Origin: Bradyrhizobium sp. NP1
Lineage (GTDB): Bacteria > Pseudomonadota > Alphaproteobacteria > Rhizobiales > Xanthobacteraceae
Length of the DNA stretch: 64,000 nt
Reading direction: 5' to 3'
NCBI RefSeq assembly: GCF_030378205.1
Contig: NZ_CP127385.1
Span: 2,458,001 to 2,522,000, forward strand
This document shows positions 1 to 8,805 of this stretch, piece after piece; the stretch's first letter is position 1, and each line of letters starts with the position of its first letter. The notes beneath the pieces were generated by a model, which did not search any database, was not told the origin of the DNA, and saw nothing but the letters and a program-made list of their open reading frames with translations. The position numbers were made by a program, and so were the translations under genes.

Positions 1-1204
1 ACGACATCGCCTCGAATTGCGCGCCGAGATTGGCGCCGATGAAATTGCCGAGCAGGCCGCGCTCCTGGTTGTCCGGCTTCTTCGGGTCGAAGGGGTCCCC
101 ATAGGGCATGCCGCGGCGGATCAGGCGCCGGCTGTAATTGGCGACGCGCTGCACGATCTGCCCGCCGCGCGGGTTGCAGCGGCGGATATGGGCGCCGTAG
201 GGGCAGGCTGAATTACTGCTGTAATCGAATTCCGTGAGGTCGACCGGCGCTTTCGGGTTGGGCGTGGTGGGCGACAGCGCGAGCGGCACCCCGTTGCGCC
301 AGCGTCCGCACATGGCCGCGGCGACGACCTCGCGAAGGGCTTCGTGGCGCGAGACGCCATCGCCGAAGCTGGCCTCAGTGCCCGGCGGCAGCAGCGCGTT
401 GACGTCGGGATGGTCGGACAGCTCCGTCGCGGCTTGCGTGAGATAGTCCTCGAACGCGGCCGCGTCCTGCGCTAGCACGCGGAAGGCGTTGAAGCTGCCG
501 TTCAGGCCGAGCGCCGCAGGCTCTGGCACGTGAAAGAACAGCCCCTCGAAATTGGTCTCATAGCCCAGCAAGACGGTACCGAGCGGCGCGAAAGGCTGAT
601 CGTCGGGCAGGTCGCTGGAGGAATGGATCTCGCGAAACCGCGGCTGCGAGATGTTGTCGCGATAGCCGAAGTGAACGTAGTCCTTCTTGAAGAAGAAGCC
701 GTCGCGGCTGCCGCGCAAATCGAGACCGGAGCCGCCTCTGAGGGCGGCGGCCTGGACGCGATCGAGCTGGTCCTCCTCGTCGGCATGGATCGAGGCGATC
801 AGGTGGACGCGATCCGGCTCATCGAACGGCTTTGCCCAGTTCTCCGGCGCGCTCGGCCCGGCGTCGCCGAGCTTCAGTGCGCGCGCAGTCATGCCTTCCT
901 TGAACTCGGTGGGGAAGCTGTCGAGCGAGGACGAGGGCGCACCCAGCGCGCGCAGCCCCTCGAATGTGAGGGCGATGTTGAAACAGGTATCCGGCTTGGT
1001 CTTCCAACGCTCCGGCGTTTCGGTGGTGATGGCGGGAAAGCCGTCGCGGCCGGCGAGACAGGCCGCGAGCCAGCGCCGCGCCGCGCCGCGGTCCTTGACC
1101 TCGAGGAGGAGATAGCGCACGCGCGGCTTGTTGTAGCCGCGCAGGATATTGCCCTGGACGTCAGCGTGGTTGAAGTCAGCGGAGTTTGCCACGGTGCTCA
1201 CCAT
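1..1204 (-). CDS. Dyp-type peroxidase, C-terminus cut by window edge
   Basis: Heme peroxidase of the dye-decolorizing (Dyp) family, which oxidises bulky phenolic or dye substrates with H2O2. About 401 residues are visible, and the 3' end lies beyond base 1. Two family signatures are read directly: FGYRDNISQP, corresponding to the distal GxxDG region with its acid-base Asp, and CPYGAHIRRCNPR, which carries the proximal heme-ligand His. No signal peptide is seen at the N-terminus. The ATG at 1204 overlaps the stop of the upstream gene (TGA at 1200-1198), and a GTG one codon later would give a GTGA overlap. Either way it is translationally coupled as third gene of a minus-strand operon with the 242-aa protein and the catalase-like protein. 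Family assignment is strong; the substrate is unknown. Confidence 0.9.
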   Translation of the reverse strand, partial: MVSTVANSADFNHADVQGNILRGYNKPRVRYLLLEVKDRGAARRWLAACLAGRDGFPAITTETPERWKTKPDTCFNIALTFEGLRALGAPSSSLDSFPTEFKEGMTARALKLGDAGPSAPENWAKPFDEPDRVHLIASIHADEEDQLDRVQAAALRGGSGLDLRGSRDGFFFKKDYVHFGYRDNISQPRFREIHSSSDLPDDQPFAPLGTVLLGYETNFEGLFFHVPEPAALGLNGSFNAFRVLAQDAAAFEDYLTQAATELSDHPDVNALLPPGTEASFGDGVSRHEALREVVAAAMCGRWRNGVPLALSPTTPNPKAPVDLTEFDYSSNSACPYGAHIRRCNPRGGQIVQRVANYSRRLIRRGMPYGDPFDPKKPDNQERGLLGNFIGANLGAQFEAMS

Positions 1205-1926
1205 CCGATTCCGAACTTGTCGCGCACTTGCGCCGCGGAGTAGCCGGGATAGGCGCGATAGCCGCTGCCGAGCGAGACATTGGGGTTGACGTTGAGCTGC
1301 AGGATCAGTTCGCGCGGCAGCAGCGTCAGGTCGTCCTTGCCGGTGTCGCCGTTCACGGATTCCTGGTCGCGCAGGATGTCGGTCGCCATGTCGGGCACCT
1401 GGTAGAGGTCATGGGCATGCACCCAGTCGATGAATTTCTCGATGTTCTTTTCGGACGGGATCACCTTGTCGCCGCCTTCGACCAACTCCACCACGGCATT
1501 GAAGACGCTGCCGATGGTGGCGATGAAGTCGCGGATGTAGTTGGTGAAGTCGCCGTCATAGACGGAGAACATGCAGATATTGTCGTCGACGATCACGAAG
1601 CGCGCGAAATGCACGGTGCCGACATTGTCGAGCCCCGCATAGATCTCGTCTTTGTTCTGCGCGATCGCGAGCGCCGCCTTGGCGCGTCCGATCGGCGACT
1701 TGTCCTTGAGCGGCATCACGAGGTTCATCATGCGCTGGATGTTGTCGCCCGCCTGCACGGAGAAGCGCGGACCGCCGGGCTGGGGCTTGACCGGCGTCTT
1801 CCAGGCCCAATAGGGCACCAGGATTCGCGCCGCGACGAACTGGAAGAAGCCCGTATCCGGCAGCTTGTTGACCAGATCATTCAGCGTGTCTTCAAATCGA
1901 CCAAACCAATTTTTCTTTTCCGGCAT
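1198..1926 (-). CDS. Conserved-looking protein of unknown function between two heme enzymes
   Basis: 242 residues that I cannot assign to a family. The sequence is well behaved, with balanced composition and no signal peptide or membrane segment. It contains an amphipathic N-terminus (PEKKNWFGRFEDTLNDLV), a central stretch HFARFVIVDDNICMFSVYDG, and a C-terminal GYRAYPGYSAAQVRDKFGIG. The ATG at 1926 lies 5 bases after the stop of the catalase-like gene, and its own stop overlaps the start of the Dyp peroxidase gene. This tight coupling suggests that the product works stoichiometrically with one or both heme proteins, for example as a partner, cargo or co-enzyme. That role is inference only. 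Confidence 0.8.
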   Translation of the reverse strand: MPEKKNWFGRFEDTLNDLVNKLPDTGFFQFVAARILVPYWAWKTPVKPQPGGPRFSVQAGDNIQRMMNLVMPLKDKSPIGRAKAALAIAQNKDEIYAGLDNVGTVHFARFVIVDDNICMFSVYDGDFTNYIRDFIATIGSVFNAVVELVEGGDKVIPSEKNIEKFIDWVHAHDLYQVPDMATDILRDQESVNGDTGKDDLTLLPRELILQLNVNPNVSLGSGYRAYPGYSAAQVRDKFGIGW

Positions 1927-1931
1927 TTAGG

Positions 1932-2957
1932 TCAGCTCCGGCTGAAAGGGCAGGGCGCACCTTTGCGCATCTCGCTCGAGGCCTCATAGGCGTCCTTGCG
2001 GGCGCGCAGGATCGGATCCCCTGACGGCTCGATGCCATCTGTCAGCAGCATGGGATTGAAGCTGATCCGTTCGCCGAGAGCGACCTGCTCGTCTCCTTCG
2101 GGGACCTCGGTGAGCGTCAGCGTGCCCATCACCACGCGCACGCGCCGCGCCGGCCAATGCTGGGTCGGATCGTCGAGCACATCGCCCGCCTCGCCGATCG
2201 TCATCATCAGCATCATGCGCGCCGGCCACTTCTTCAGGCGTTCCGCGAGCTCCTCCTTGAGATAGTTGTCGACCGGCGGCAGCTTGGGATCGGTGGTCAG
2301 CACGCCGGCCACCGGCTGCCAGGAAAAGCGCACCGGACGTCGAACGCCGTCGGCGCCCGTCACGAAGAAGGTGTGGACGGCGTGATAGGAGGCGCGGACA
2401 TAGCTGACGGGCGCGCCGATCGAAGCCGCCTGAAACACCCCGAGCTGGGAAAACCGGTGCCGGTTCGCATAAACGAGCGTGCCGGCGTCGCCGCTCTTGG
2501 TCTTGCCGGGGGGCGGATCAGGCATCGGCGGCTTGAGCTGCAGCATGTCGAGAAATTTTCGCCACGGCTTTTCCCGCGCGACGATCGTCTGCTGCGCATC
2601 CTTGGTGAATTCGAAGAATTCGTCGACGGTACGCACGAAGAATTCACCGAGCGTCATCGCGATCAGATCGGTGGACTGGCCTTTCTTCAGATGGAATCGC
2701 GTCGCCATGCCGCGGACGTCGGACCAGCCGTCGTGCCGGGCCGGGCTGCCCGATCCGTTGGAGAAGCGCACCGTGACGTCGACCGGCTGGCCCTGGAAAT
2801 GCTCGGCGATGCAGTAGGAACGCGCCACCTCGGAGGCCACGAAGGTGCCCTTGACGCCGATCCCGATGGTGTGAATCGGCCGCGTGCCCTCGGCATGGTC
2901 CGGAAAATCGGCGATGACGGCTTTGACCAGCCGCTTGGCGACGGATGAATCGTCCAT
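1932..2957 (-). CDS. Catalase-family heme protein (small, SrpA-like)
   Basis: 341-aa heme protein of the short catalase family, probably a peroxidase or hydroperoxide-metabolising enzyme rather than a classical 480-aa catalase. Visible signatures are IHTIGIGVKGTFVA with the distal His, VTVRFSNGSGSP (the RFSN block), DVRGMATRF, and near the C-terminus RARKDAYEASSEMR. The RxxxY spacing in that last block matches the catalase Arg/Tyr proximal heme ligand. The reading frame opens at a GTG at 2969, but a GGGGAGGGG ribosome site sits just before the ATG at 2957, so that start is preferred. No export signal is seen. It is the first gene of a three-gene operon with an unknown protein and a Dyp peroxidase. 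Confidence 0.85.
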   Translation of the reverse strand: MDDSSVAKRLVKAVIADFPDHAEGTRPIHTIGIGVKGTFVASEVARSYCIAEHFQGQPVDVTVRFSNGSGSPARHDGWSDVRGMATRFHLKKGQSTDLIAMTLGEFFVRTVDEFFEFTKDAQQTIVAREKPWRKFLDMLQLKPPMPDPPPGKTKSGDAGTLVYANRHRFSQLGVFQAASIGAPVSYVRASYHAVHTFFVTGADGVRRPVRFSWQPVAGVLTTDPKLPPVDNYLKEELAERLKKWPARMMLMMTIGEAGDVLDDPTQHWPARRVRVVMGTLTLTEVPEGDEQVALGERISFNPMLLTDGIEPSGDPILRARKDAYEASSEMRKGAPCPFSRS

Positions 2958-2989
2958 GCCCCTCCCCACCGTAGGCGGACCGGCAAATA

Positions 2990-5743
2990 TCAGCGATTGC
3001 GTGCCGTGCCCAGTTTCGCGTTACGTGTATCCGTATTCTGCCACACGTCGATGATGTACCTGCGCGCTTCGCCAAGGTCAAACCGGTATCCGCGCGCAGC
3101 CGCCTTTTCGAACGCCACGTCGCCGAACCGGGCGATGCCCTTGTCGACGGCATTGCGGGCGGGGCGGTTGAGCTTCAAGGGCGAAGCCCGCAGCGCGCCC
3201 ACCAGGACCGCCAGCGGCTCGTCGGCCCCGAGCTCGGCGAGCGGCAGGATCAGGGAGCGGATCGTCAGCCAGTTGTAGAAGGCGGCACCGTGGCTCGGCA
3301 GCTCGATCAGCGTGCGCATGTGGATCGCAAGCGCTTCCTCCGGGCCGACGTGCGCGGCCTGCAGATCGCCAATCAGCTGCTTGACGCGCAGCGCGCCGAG
3401 ATGGTTGCCCGCCATGTTCGCCCATTCGACCGAGATCTGGTACTCGTCGATCGCGCGGGCGGGGTCCTTGGCGATGCCGCCGCGGGCATAGTGGATGTAG
3501 CCCATCAGCGTCGGCTGCAGGCCGGCCTGCCGGGTCGCCTCATGGAGAAACCGGTCGGCGCCATCGGTGTCGCCGGCGCGCGCCTTGACATAGGCCGCCA
3601 TGCACAGCGACATCACCTCGCAGGCGGTGTTGCCGGCCTTGCGCGCCTCTTCGACGGCCGCAGCGTGATGACCGATGCAGGCGGTCGTGTCCCCGAACCA
3701 CTGCGCCATCTGGCCGGCGACATGGGCAAGCCAGCCCTGACTCGACCGCCTGCCGTCCCGTTCGGCATTGAAGCCGCGCTCCATGAACGCGGACGCCTTG
3801 GCCTGGTTGCCCTCGTCGTGGAAGGCGTGGCCGGCGGCGCCGGCCAGAAACAGCGGCGCCTGCTCCAGATCGTCGGCTCCCGGCCTTGCCATGATCCGTT
3901 CGTACCAGTTGCCGGTTTCGGCGCCGCGATGCGAATAGTTGAACAGGAACAAGGGCGCCGCAAGCTCCGCTGCGCGCTTGAGGTCGCGCGTGATCGCACG
4001 TTCGAAGGCGGCACGCAGATTGGACAATTCGTCATAGATCGCGTTGGTCGCCTTGGCCTCGTTGACGCCGGCGATCTGCTGGCCAAGCTGGCGGCAGCGC
4101 GCCGCATAGACCTCGCCATGCCGGTTCTCCACCATCTGCAGCAGGCTCGCCTGGTCGAGGTTCTCGCGGCCGAAGGCCTGCACGGTCTGCAGCATTCGCA
4201 GCAGCGGAAGGCCGCCGACATCGCGGATCAGCAGCGAGCTCTCGACAAGCTGATCGATCCCCTTGAGTACCTCGGATTCGTCCGGAATGTCGCCGGCGCA
4301 GACCGCAAGCGCCTGCTCTTCGTGAAACGAGCCGGAGAAGACCGACAGCCGCTGCAGCACCTGGCGGCTGTTTGCATCGAGCAGGTCGTATGACCACTCC
4401 AGCGCCTGCCGCAGCGTCTGGTGACGGCCGGCGCGGCGGCGGAAGCTGCTCGACTGCAGGTCGAGCGGCTTTGCCACGCCGCCTTCGATGCTCTCGAGCG
4501 TGTGACGCCGGAGCTGGGCGGCTGCGATCTCGATCGCAAGAGGAATGCTGTCGAGATTGGCGCAGATCCGCTGGATGATGGCGATTTCCTCCGGCGTCGG
4601 CTGAAAGCGGCGATTGACGAGCCGCGCGCGCTCCACGAACAGCCGCACCGCGGCCGACGGGCCGCTGCTCGAGGGCGAATGGGAATCGAGCGAGGAGACC
4701 TCATAGACGGCCTCGCCCTCCACGCCGAGCGTGCGCCGGCTGGTGTTGATCAGCAGCAATTCACCGCAGCTGAGGCCGAGCTCGATGACGGCGTCCGCGA
4801 CCGGATCGAGCACATGCTCGCAATTGTCCATGAGCAGGATCGCGCGCGCCCGCTGCAGCCGTTCCAGCACCTGGATCCGCGGTTCCGCGCCCGGAACGGG
4901 CAGAATGAGCAACGCCTGCGCCACCGCGGGCCAGACCTCGCTGTCCCGCTCGAGGGCGGAAAGGTCGACAAGCCATGCCCCGTCCGGGAAGGTGCTTTCT
5001 AGCGAACGGCCGAATTCGATCGCCAAGCGCGTCTTGCCGATGCCGCCGGCGCCGACCAGCGTCAACAGTCGTGACTCGCGGGCCATCTGCGCGAGCTCGT
5101 CCAGCTCCCGCTCGCGGCCGAGGAACGAGCTCAGATTGGCGGGCAGGTTGCCGCTTGCGCTTTCCCGCTTGCCGCCGATCGGCGGGAAGGCACTCGGCAG
5201 GTCGTCGGCGCTCACCTGGTGAACGCGGATCGGCTCGATGCCCTTGAAATGATGCTCGCCGAGGTCGGTAAGCTGAAAGCGCGTGTAGAGCGGGTCGGGC
5301 GCGATCCGTTCCACGGTGGTGCCGGAAAGCAGGATCTGGTCGCCGCTGGCAGCGCTTTGCAGCCGCGTGGCCGTGGGCAAGGCCGGACCGAAGAAGTCGT
5401 TGTCGCCGCGGGCCCGCGTCAGGCCGGTGTGAATGCCGACCCGGACCTGCAGCCGTCCCGTCGGGCCCCAATCGATGCGGCGCATCTCGCGCTGCGCCTC
5501 GATCGCCGACATCACGGCGTCTGCCGGCCGGTCGAAGATCGCGAGCACGCCGTCGCCGGTGTGGCGGAAGGGGCGTCCCGAATGACGCCGGATCGCGGTG
5601 TGCAGGATCTGGTCGTGCAGGTCCATCGCGCCGAGCATGTCGTTGGGGTAGCGGCGCAACAGCGCGGTGCTGCCGACAATGTCGGTCGTGAGGATGGTCC
5701 GTTCCCGGCTGTCCGCTGCTGCTTCCGGCTCGCTTCCAGTCAT
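2990..5743 (-). CDS. Class III adenylate/guanylate cyclase-like domain fused to STAND-type ATPase and helical repeats
   Basis: 917-aa cytosolic regulator-like protein. Residues about 15-175 form a class III cyclase homology domain, with metal-binding Asp in TTDIVGST (D21) and HTGDGV (D64). Residues about 205-500 form an AAA/NB-ARC-like ATPase with Walker A GAGGIGKTR (231-239), Walker B LLMDNCEH and a downstream winged-helix-like region. The remainder is alpha-helical and TPR-like. There is no DNA-binding domain. The usual transition-state motif VNxAxRL reads LPTATRL: the Asn position is Pro123 while Arg127 is kept, and the purine-selecting Lys position appears to be Arg60. Cyclase activity may therefore be weak or lost. 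I chose ATG 5743 over an upstream in-frame start at 5854 because the cyclase homology begins right after it. It is divergent from the hydroxyquinol cluster. Confidence 0.85.
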   Translation of the reverse strand: MTGSEPEAAADSRERTILTTDIVGSTALLRRYPNDMLGAMDLHDQILHTAIRRHSGRPFRHTGDGVLAIFDRPADAVMSAIEAQREMRRIDWGPTGRLQVRVGIHTGLTRARGDNDFFGPALPTATRLQSAASGDQILLSGTTVERIAPDPLYTRFQLTDLGEHHFKGIEPIRVHQVSADDLPSAFPPIGGKRESASGNLPANLSSFLGRERELDELAQMARESRLLTLVGAGGIGKTRLAIEFGRSLESTFPDGAWLVDLSALERDSEVWPAVAQALLILPVPGAEPRIQVLERLQRARAILLMDNCEHVLDPVADAVIELGLSCGELLLINTSRRTLGVEGEAVYEVSSLDSHSPSSSGPSAAVRLFVERARLVNRRFQPTPEEIAIIQRICANLDSIPLAIEIAAAQLRRHTLESIEGGVAKPLDLQSSSFRRRAGRHQTLRQALEWSYDLLDANSRQVLQRLSVFSGSFHEEQALAVCAGDIPDESEVLKGIDQLVESSLLIRDVGGLPLLRMLQTVQAFGRENLDQASLLQMVENRHGEVYAARCRQLGQQIAGVNEAKATNAIYDELSNLRAAFERAITRDLKRAAELAAPLFLFNYSHRGAETGNWYERIMARPGADDLEQAPLFLAGAAGHAFHDEGNQAKASAFMERGFNAERDGRRSSQGWLAHVAGQMAQWFGDTTACIGHHAAAVEEARKAGNTACEVMSLCMAAYVKARAGDTDGADRFLHEATRQAGLQPTLMGYIHYARGGIAKDPARAIDEYQISVEWANMAGNHLGALRVKQLIGDLQAAHVGPEEALAIHMRTLIELPSHGAAFYNWLTIRSLILPLAELGADEPLAVLVGALRASPLKLNRPARNAVDKGIARFGDVAFEKAAARGYRFDLGEARRYIIDVWQNTDTRNAKLGTARNR

Positions 5744-6173
5744 GAATGACGTCTCAACCAAATAGTTGGTCCGCTCGGTCGCGCCGAGGGCGCCGCAATG
5801 CGCCCAAAGTTGCAGGTCCAAGTCAGAATGCGGTCGACCCGCCCATTCCGGCAAAGGTCACGGCCGGCGTTCTGCGAGCCCGGAAGCTACGGGAAATGAA
5901 ACCAACAGGGGCGACTTCTACGGGAGATCGGTGCGTTCTGCAATGTTTCGCGCGCAGATCGCGGTTCTGTTCCGGGTCGCTTCGTCCCGCAGGGCGGAAA
6001 TGCGCGGGAAAGCAGGGCCTCGCAAGCCGCGCAACGGCAAGTCGGTTGGGCCTGCACGGGCCGCTCCGGCGCGCGAAAGCGCTTTTCGCCTCACAGTTTC
6101 GTTATTCGGGCTCGACATCGGGCCATCGGTTGTGCATATACACTGCAATCGATTGCATAAAGGAAAACTGTAT
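5744..6173. other. Divergent intergenic region
   Basis: 430 bases between the cyclase/ATPase gene and the dioxygenase gene. It must hold promoters for both directions. The only clear element is the palindrome near the dioxygenase start, listed separately. Short frames through it have no ribosome site or recognisable product, and I see no RNA gene. Confidence 0.6.
6144..6157. promoter_or_regulatory. Candidate operator of the hydroxyquinol cluster
   Basis: Perfect 14-base palindrome TGCAATCGATTGCA, 16 bases before the dioxygenase ATG and directly preceded by GTGCATATACAC, itself nearly palindromic. The position over the likely promoter/leader fits a repressor or dual regulator site (GntR, MarR or IclR types use such dyads). 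No regulator gene of these families lies in the window. The operator role is inference. Confidence 0.45.
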
Positions 6174-7109
6174 ATGACGGTCGAGACGCGGAAATCCGGT
6201 GAGGGCCGGGTTGGCGGCATCATCGGCGGTGCCGCCGATGTGACCCCGACAGTGCTGCGGGCCATGGCGGGCGCCGATAATCCAAGGCTGCGCGAGATCG
6301 CTGAAGCCTTCGTGCGGCACATGCATGCTTTCGCGCGCGAGGTGAAGCTCAGCGAGCACGAATACGATATCGGGATCGATTTCCTCAACCGCATCGGGCA
6401 GGCGACCCACGATGCCCATAATGAGGGCATCCTGTTTGCCGACGCGATCGGGTTCTCGACCCTGGTCTGCCTGATGAACAACGGTAATGGCGGTCCGACC
6501 GAAACGGCGGCGGCGCTGCTCGGCCCGTTCTGGCGGGCCAACTCGCCGGTGACCGAAAGCGGCGCTTCAATCGTGCGTTCGCCGACACCCGGCCCCGATC
6601 TGTTCGCGACCTGTCAGGTCGTCGACACCTCCGGCGCGCCCGTTGCCGGCGTCACGGTTGACGTCTGGCAGGCGTCGCCGATCGGGCTTTACGAGAACCA
6701 GGACGAAACCCAGGCCGACATGAACCTGCGCGGCAGATTCACGACCGATGCGGAAGGACGCTTTGCCTTCCGCTCGGTGAAGCCGGCCGGCTATCCGGTG
6801 CCGACCGACGGTCCGGTCGGCGAGATGCTGCGCGCGCAGCATCGTCATCCCTATCGTCCGGCGCATGTTCATTTCCTCGGCTACAAGCCTGGATACAAGA
6901 CGCTGATCACCCAGGTCTTTGTCGATGACGACGAGCATCTGGAGAGCGACGCGGTGTTCGGCGTCACGCGCGCGCTGATCGGCGACTACCGGCGGCATGA
7001 TGGCGGCACGCCGCCGGCGCCAGGGGTCGCTGCGCCCTGGTACACGCTGTCGTATCGCTTCGTCATGCAGCGTGGCGAATCCATCCTCCCCAAGCCGCCG
7101 ATCAAGTGA
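6174..7109 (+). CDS. Intradiol ring-cleavage dioxygenase, hydroxyquinol 1,2-dioxygenase type
   Basis: 311-aa non-heme Fe(III) enzyme that ortho-cleaves a catecholic ring. It resembles hydroxyquinol (1,2,4-trihydroxybenzene) 1,2-dioxygenases, whose product is maleylacetate, more than catechol dioxygenases: note the PTDGPVGEML and RHPYRPAHVHF blocks. Predicted iron ligands are Tyr173 (GLYENQD), Tyr207 (AGYPVP), His231 and His233 (AHVHF), with Arg228 nearby. Residues 1-115 are the helical dimerisation domain. The frame is open from 5766, but an AAAGGAAA ribosome site precedes ATG 6174 and homology starts there. It is the first gene of a six-gene cluster that ends with maleylacetate reductase, which supports hydroxyquinol as substrate. 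Catechol or a substituted catechol remains possible. Confidence 0.88.
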   Translation: MTVETRKSGEGRVGGIIGGAADVTPTVLRAMAGADNPRLREIAEAFVRHMHAFAREVKLSEHEYDIGIDFLNRIGQATHDAHNEGILFADAIGFSTLVCLMNNGNGGPTETAAALLGPFWRANSPVTESGASIVRSPTPGPDLFATCQVVDTSGAPVAGVTVDVWQASPIGLYENQDETQADMNLRGRFTTDAEGRFAFRSVKPAGYPVPTDGPVGEMLRAQHRHPYRPAHVHFLGYKPGYKTLITQVFVDDDEHLESDAVFGVTRALIGDYRRHDGGTPPAPGVAAPWYTLSYRFVMQRGESILPKPPIK

Positions 7110-7114
7110 ACGCG

Positions 7115-7876
7115 ATGAACAGCACACTCGCATTACAGAACAAGGTCGTCCTCATCACGGGCGGGGCCGGCGGCATTGGCGCGGCGGCGGCGCGGCAATT
7201 CGCGAGCGAAGGCGCGACCGTCGTGATCACGTATCGCGACGGGGCCGACAAGGCGAGCGCTGCCGCAAAGGCGCTGGCTTCGCTGCCGGGGCAAGGCCAT
7301 GCCGCCTTTGCCGCCGATGTTGCGCAGACGCCGACGCTTCTCAAGCTGCGCGAACAGGTCGAGCAGCGTTTCGGCCGGCTCGACGTGCTCGTCAATGCGG
7401 CCGGCTTCACCAAGCCTGTCCCCCATGCCGATCTCGACGGGCTCGACGACGATCTGATCGATCGCATGTTCGAGGTGAACTGGCGCGGGCAATTTGCAGC
7501 GATCCGTACCTTCGCGCCGTTATTGAAGGCGTCGGGCGACGGACTGATCGTGTCGGTCTCCTCGATCGCTGGCACCACCGGAAGCGGCTCGTCGATTGCC
7601 TACTGCGCCACGAAAGCCGGCATCGACGTGATGACGAAGTCGCTGGCGCGGGTGCTGGCACCGGAAGTCCGCGTGCTCGCGGTTGCGCCCGGTGTCGTCG
7701 ATACCGGCTTCGTTCCCGGCCGCGGCGCTGATTTCAACGCCAAGAGCGCGGCGACGACGCCGCTCAAGCGGGTCGCGACGGCCGACGACGTCGCTGCCGC
7801 AATCCTGTCCTGCGCAACCCAGCTCCGCTTCTCCACCGGAACCATCCTGGTGGTCGACGGCGGCCGTTCGCTCTGA
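7115..7876 (+). CDS. SDR-family NAD(P)-dependent oxidoreductase
   Basis: 253-aa classical short-chain dehydrogenase/reductase. It has the Rossmann motif TGGAGGIG (15-22), NAAG (94-97), a catalytic Ser around 149-150, and YCATK (Tyr163, Lys167). FabG-like enzymes of this kind reduce or oxidise keto/hydroxy groups, and the actual substrate cannot be read from sequence. It starts 5 bases after the dioxygenase stop. A GTG at 7106 overlapping that stop is an alternative start. Its place between ring cleavage and the beta-keto acid cleavage enzyme suggests a step on a ring-cleavage product or on the side chain of the growth substrate; this is inference. Confidence 0.88.
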   Translation: MNSTLALQNKVVLITGGAGGIGAAAARQFASEGATVVITYRDGADKASAAAKALASLPGQGHAAFAADVAQTPTLLKLREQVEQRFGRLDVLVNAAGFTKPVPHADLDGLDDDLIDRMFEVNWRGQFAAIRTFAPLLKASGDGLIVSVSSIAGTTGSGSSIAYCATKAGIDVMTKSLARVLAPEVRVLAVAPGVVDTGFVPGRGADFNAKSAATTPLKRVATADDVAAAILSCATQLRFSTGTILVVDGGRSL

Positions 7877-7887
7877 AGGAGGATTTC

Positions 7888-8796
7888 ATGCGTGCGCCAC
7901 GCGACAAGGTCATCATCACCTGTGCTGTGACCGGCAACCTGACTACGCCGGACCAGACGCCGTACCTTCCGATCACGCCGCAGCAGATCGCCGATTCCTG
8001 CCTCGGCGCGGCCGATGCGGGCGCGGCCGTCGTCCACATCCACGTGCGCGATCCTGCGACCGGCCGCCCGTCGATGGCGCTGGAATATTACCAGGAGGTG
8101 GTCGAGCGCATCCGCGCGAAAAATCCCGAGCTGATCCTCAACATCACCACCGGGCCCGGCGGACGCTTCGTGCCGTCGGCCGACGATCCGAAGGTCGCCG
8201 CTGCCGGCACGACGCTGATGGTTCCGGAGAAGCGGGTCGAGCACGTCACCGCGCTCAAGCCTGATATCTGTACGCTCGACCTCAACACCATGAATTCGGG
8301 CAAGGAGGTCGTGATCAACACGCCCGGCAATGTCCGCCGCATGGCCAAGGTGATTGCGGAGGCTGGCGTCAAGCCGGAGATCGAGCTGTTCGATTCCGGC
8401 GACATCGCGCTGATGAATGACCTTCTCAAGGACGGCACCCTGAAAGGGCCGATCCTGTGCTCGTTCGTGATGGGCGTGCGCTACGGCTTCCAGCCCGCTC
8501 CCGAGACCGTGATCTACGCACGCAACCTGCTGCCGCCCGACGCCGAATTCACCGCGATCGGGATCGGCAGGGCGGCGTTTTCGTCCGTGGCGCAGTCCTA
8601 TCTCGCCGGCGGCCATGTGCGCGTTGGTCTCGAGGATGGCGTCTATATCTCGCGCGGCAAGTTGGCCGCTTCCAACGCCGAGATGGTGACGAAGGCCCGC
8701 CGCCTCGTCGAGGATCTCGGCGGCGAGATTGCAAGCTTTGCCGAGGCGCGCCGCATCGTCGGGCTTGCGCCGTATTCGGCGACGCGGGCGGCGTAG
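7888..8796 (+). CDS. Beta-keto acid cleavage enzyme (BKACE, DUF849 family)
   Basis: 302-aa zinc-dependent TIM-barrel enzyme of the family founded by 3-keto-5-aminohexanoate cleavage enzyme. Members condense a beta-keto acid with acetyl-CoA and split it to acetoacetate and a shortened acyl-CoA. The zinc site HIHVRD (His50, His52) and the signature VRVGLEDG (Glu249) followed by SRGKLAASNAEMV are intact. A strong AAGGAGG ribosome site precedes ATG 7888. In this cluster the natural beta-keto acid is 3-oxoadipate, made by maleylacetate reductase, so the predicted products are succinyl-CoA and acetoacetate. No pcaIJ- or pcaF-type genes are present in the window. The family is certain; the 3-oxoadipate assignment is inference. 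Confidence 0.9.
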   Translation: MRAPRDKVIITCAVTGNLTTPDQTPYLPITPQQIADSCLGAADAGAAVVHIHVRDPATGRPSMALEYYQEVVERIRAKNPELILNITTGPGGRFVPSADDPKVAAAGTTLMVPEKRVEHVTALKPDICTLDLNTMNSGKEVVINTPGNVRRMAKVIAEAGVKPEIELFDSGDIALMNDLLKDGTLKGPILCSFVMGVRYGFQPAPETVIYARNLLPPDAEFTAIGIGRAAFSSVAQSYLAGGHVRVGLEDGVYISRGKLAASNAEMVTKARRLVEDLGGEIASFAEARRIVGLAPYSATRAA

Positions 8797-8805
8797 GAGG
8801 TGGAG

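Noticed and set aside
3290..4393. 367-codon plus-strand frame opposite the cyclase/ATPase gene
   Set aside because: Antisense shadow; the minus strand contains intact Walker and cyclase motifs.
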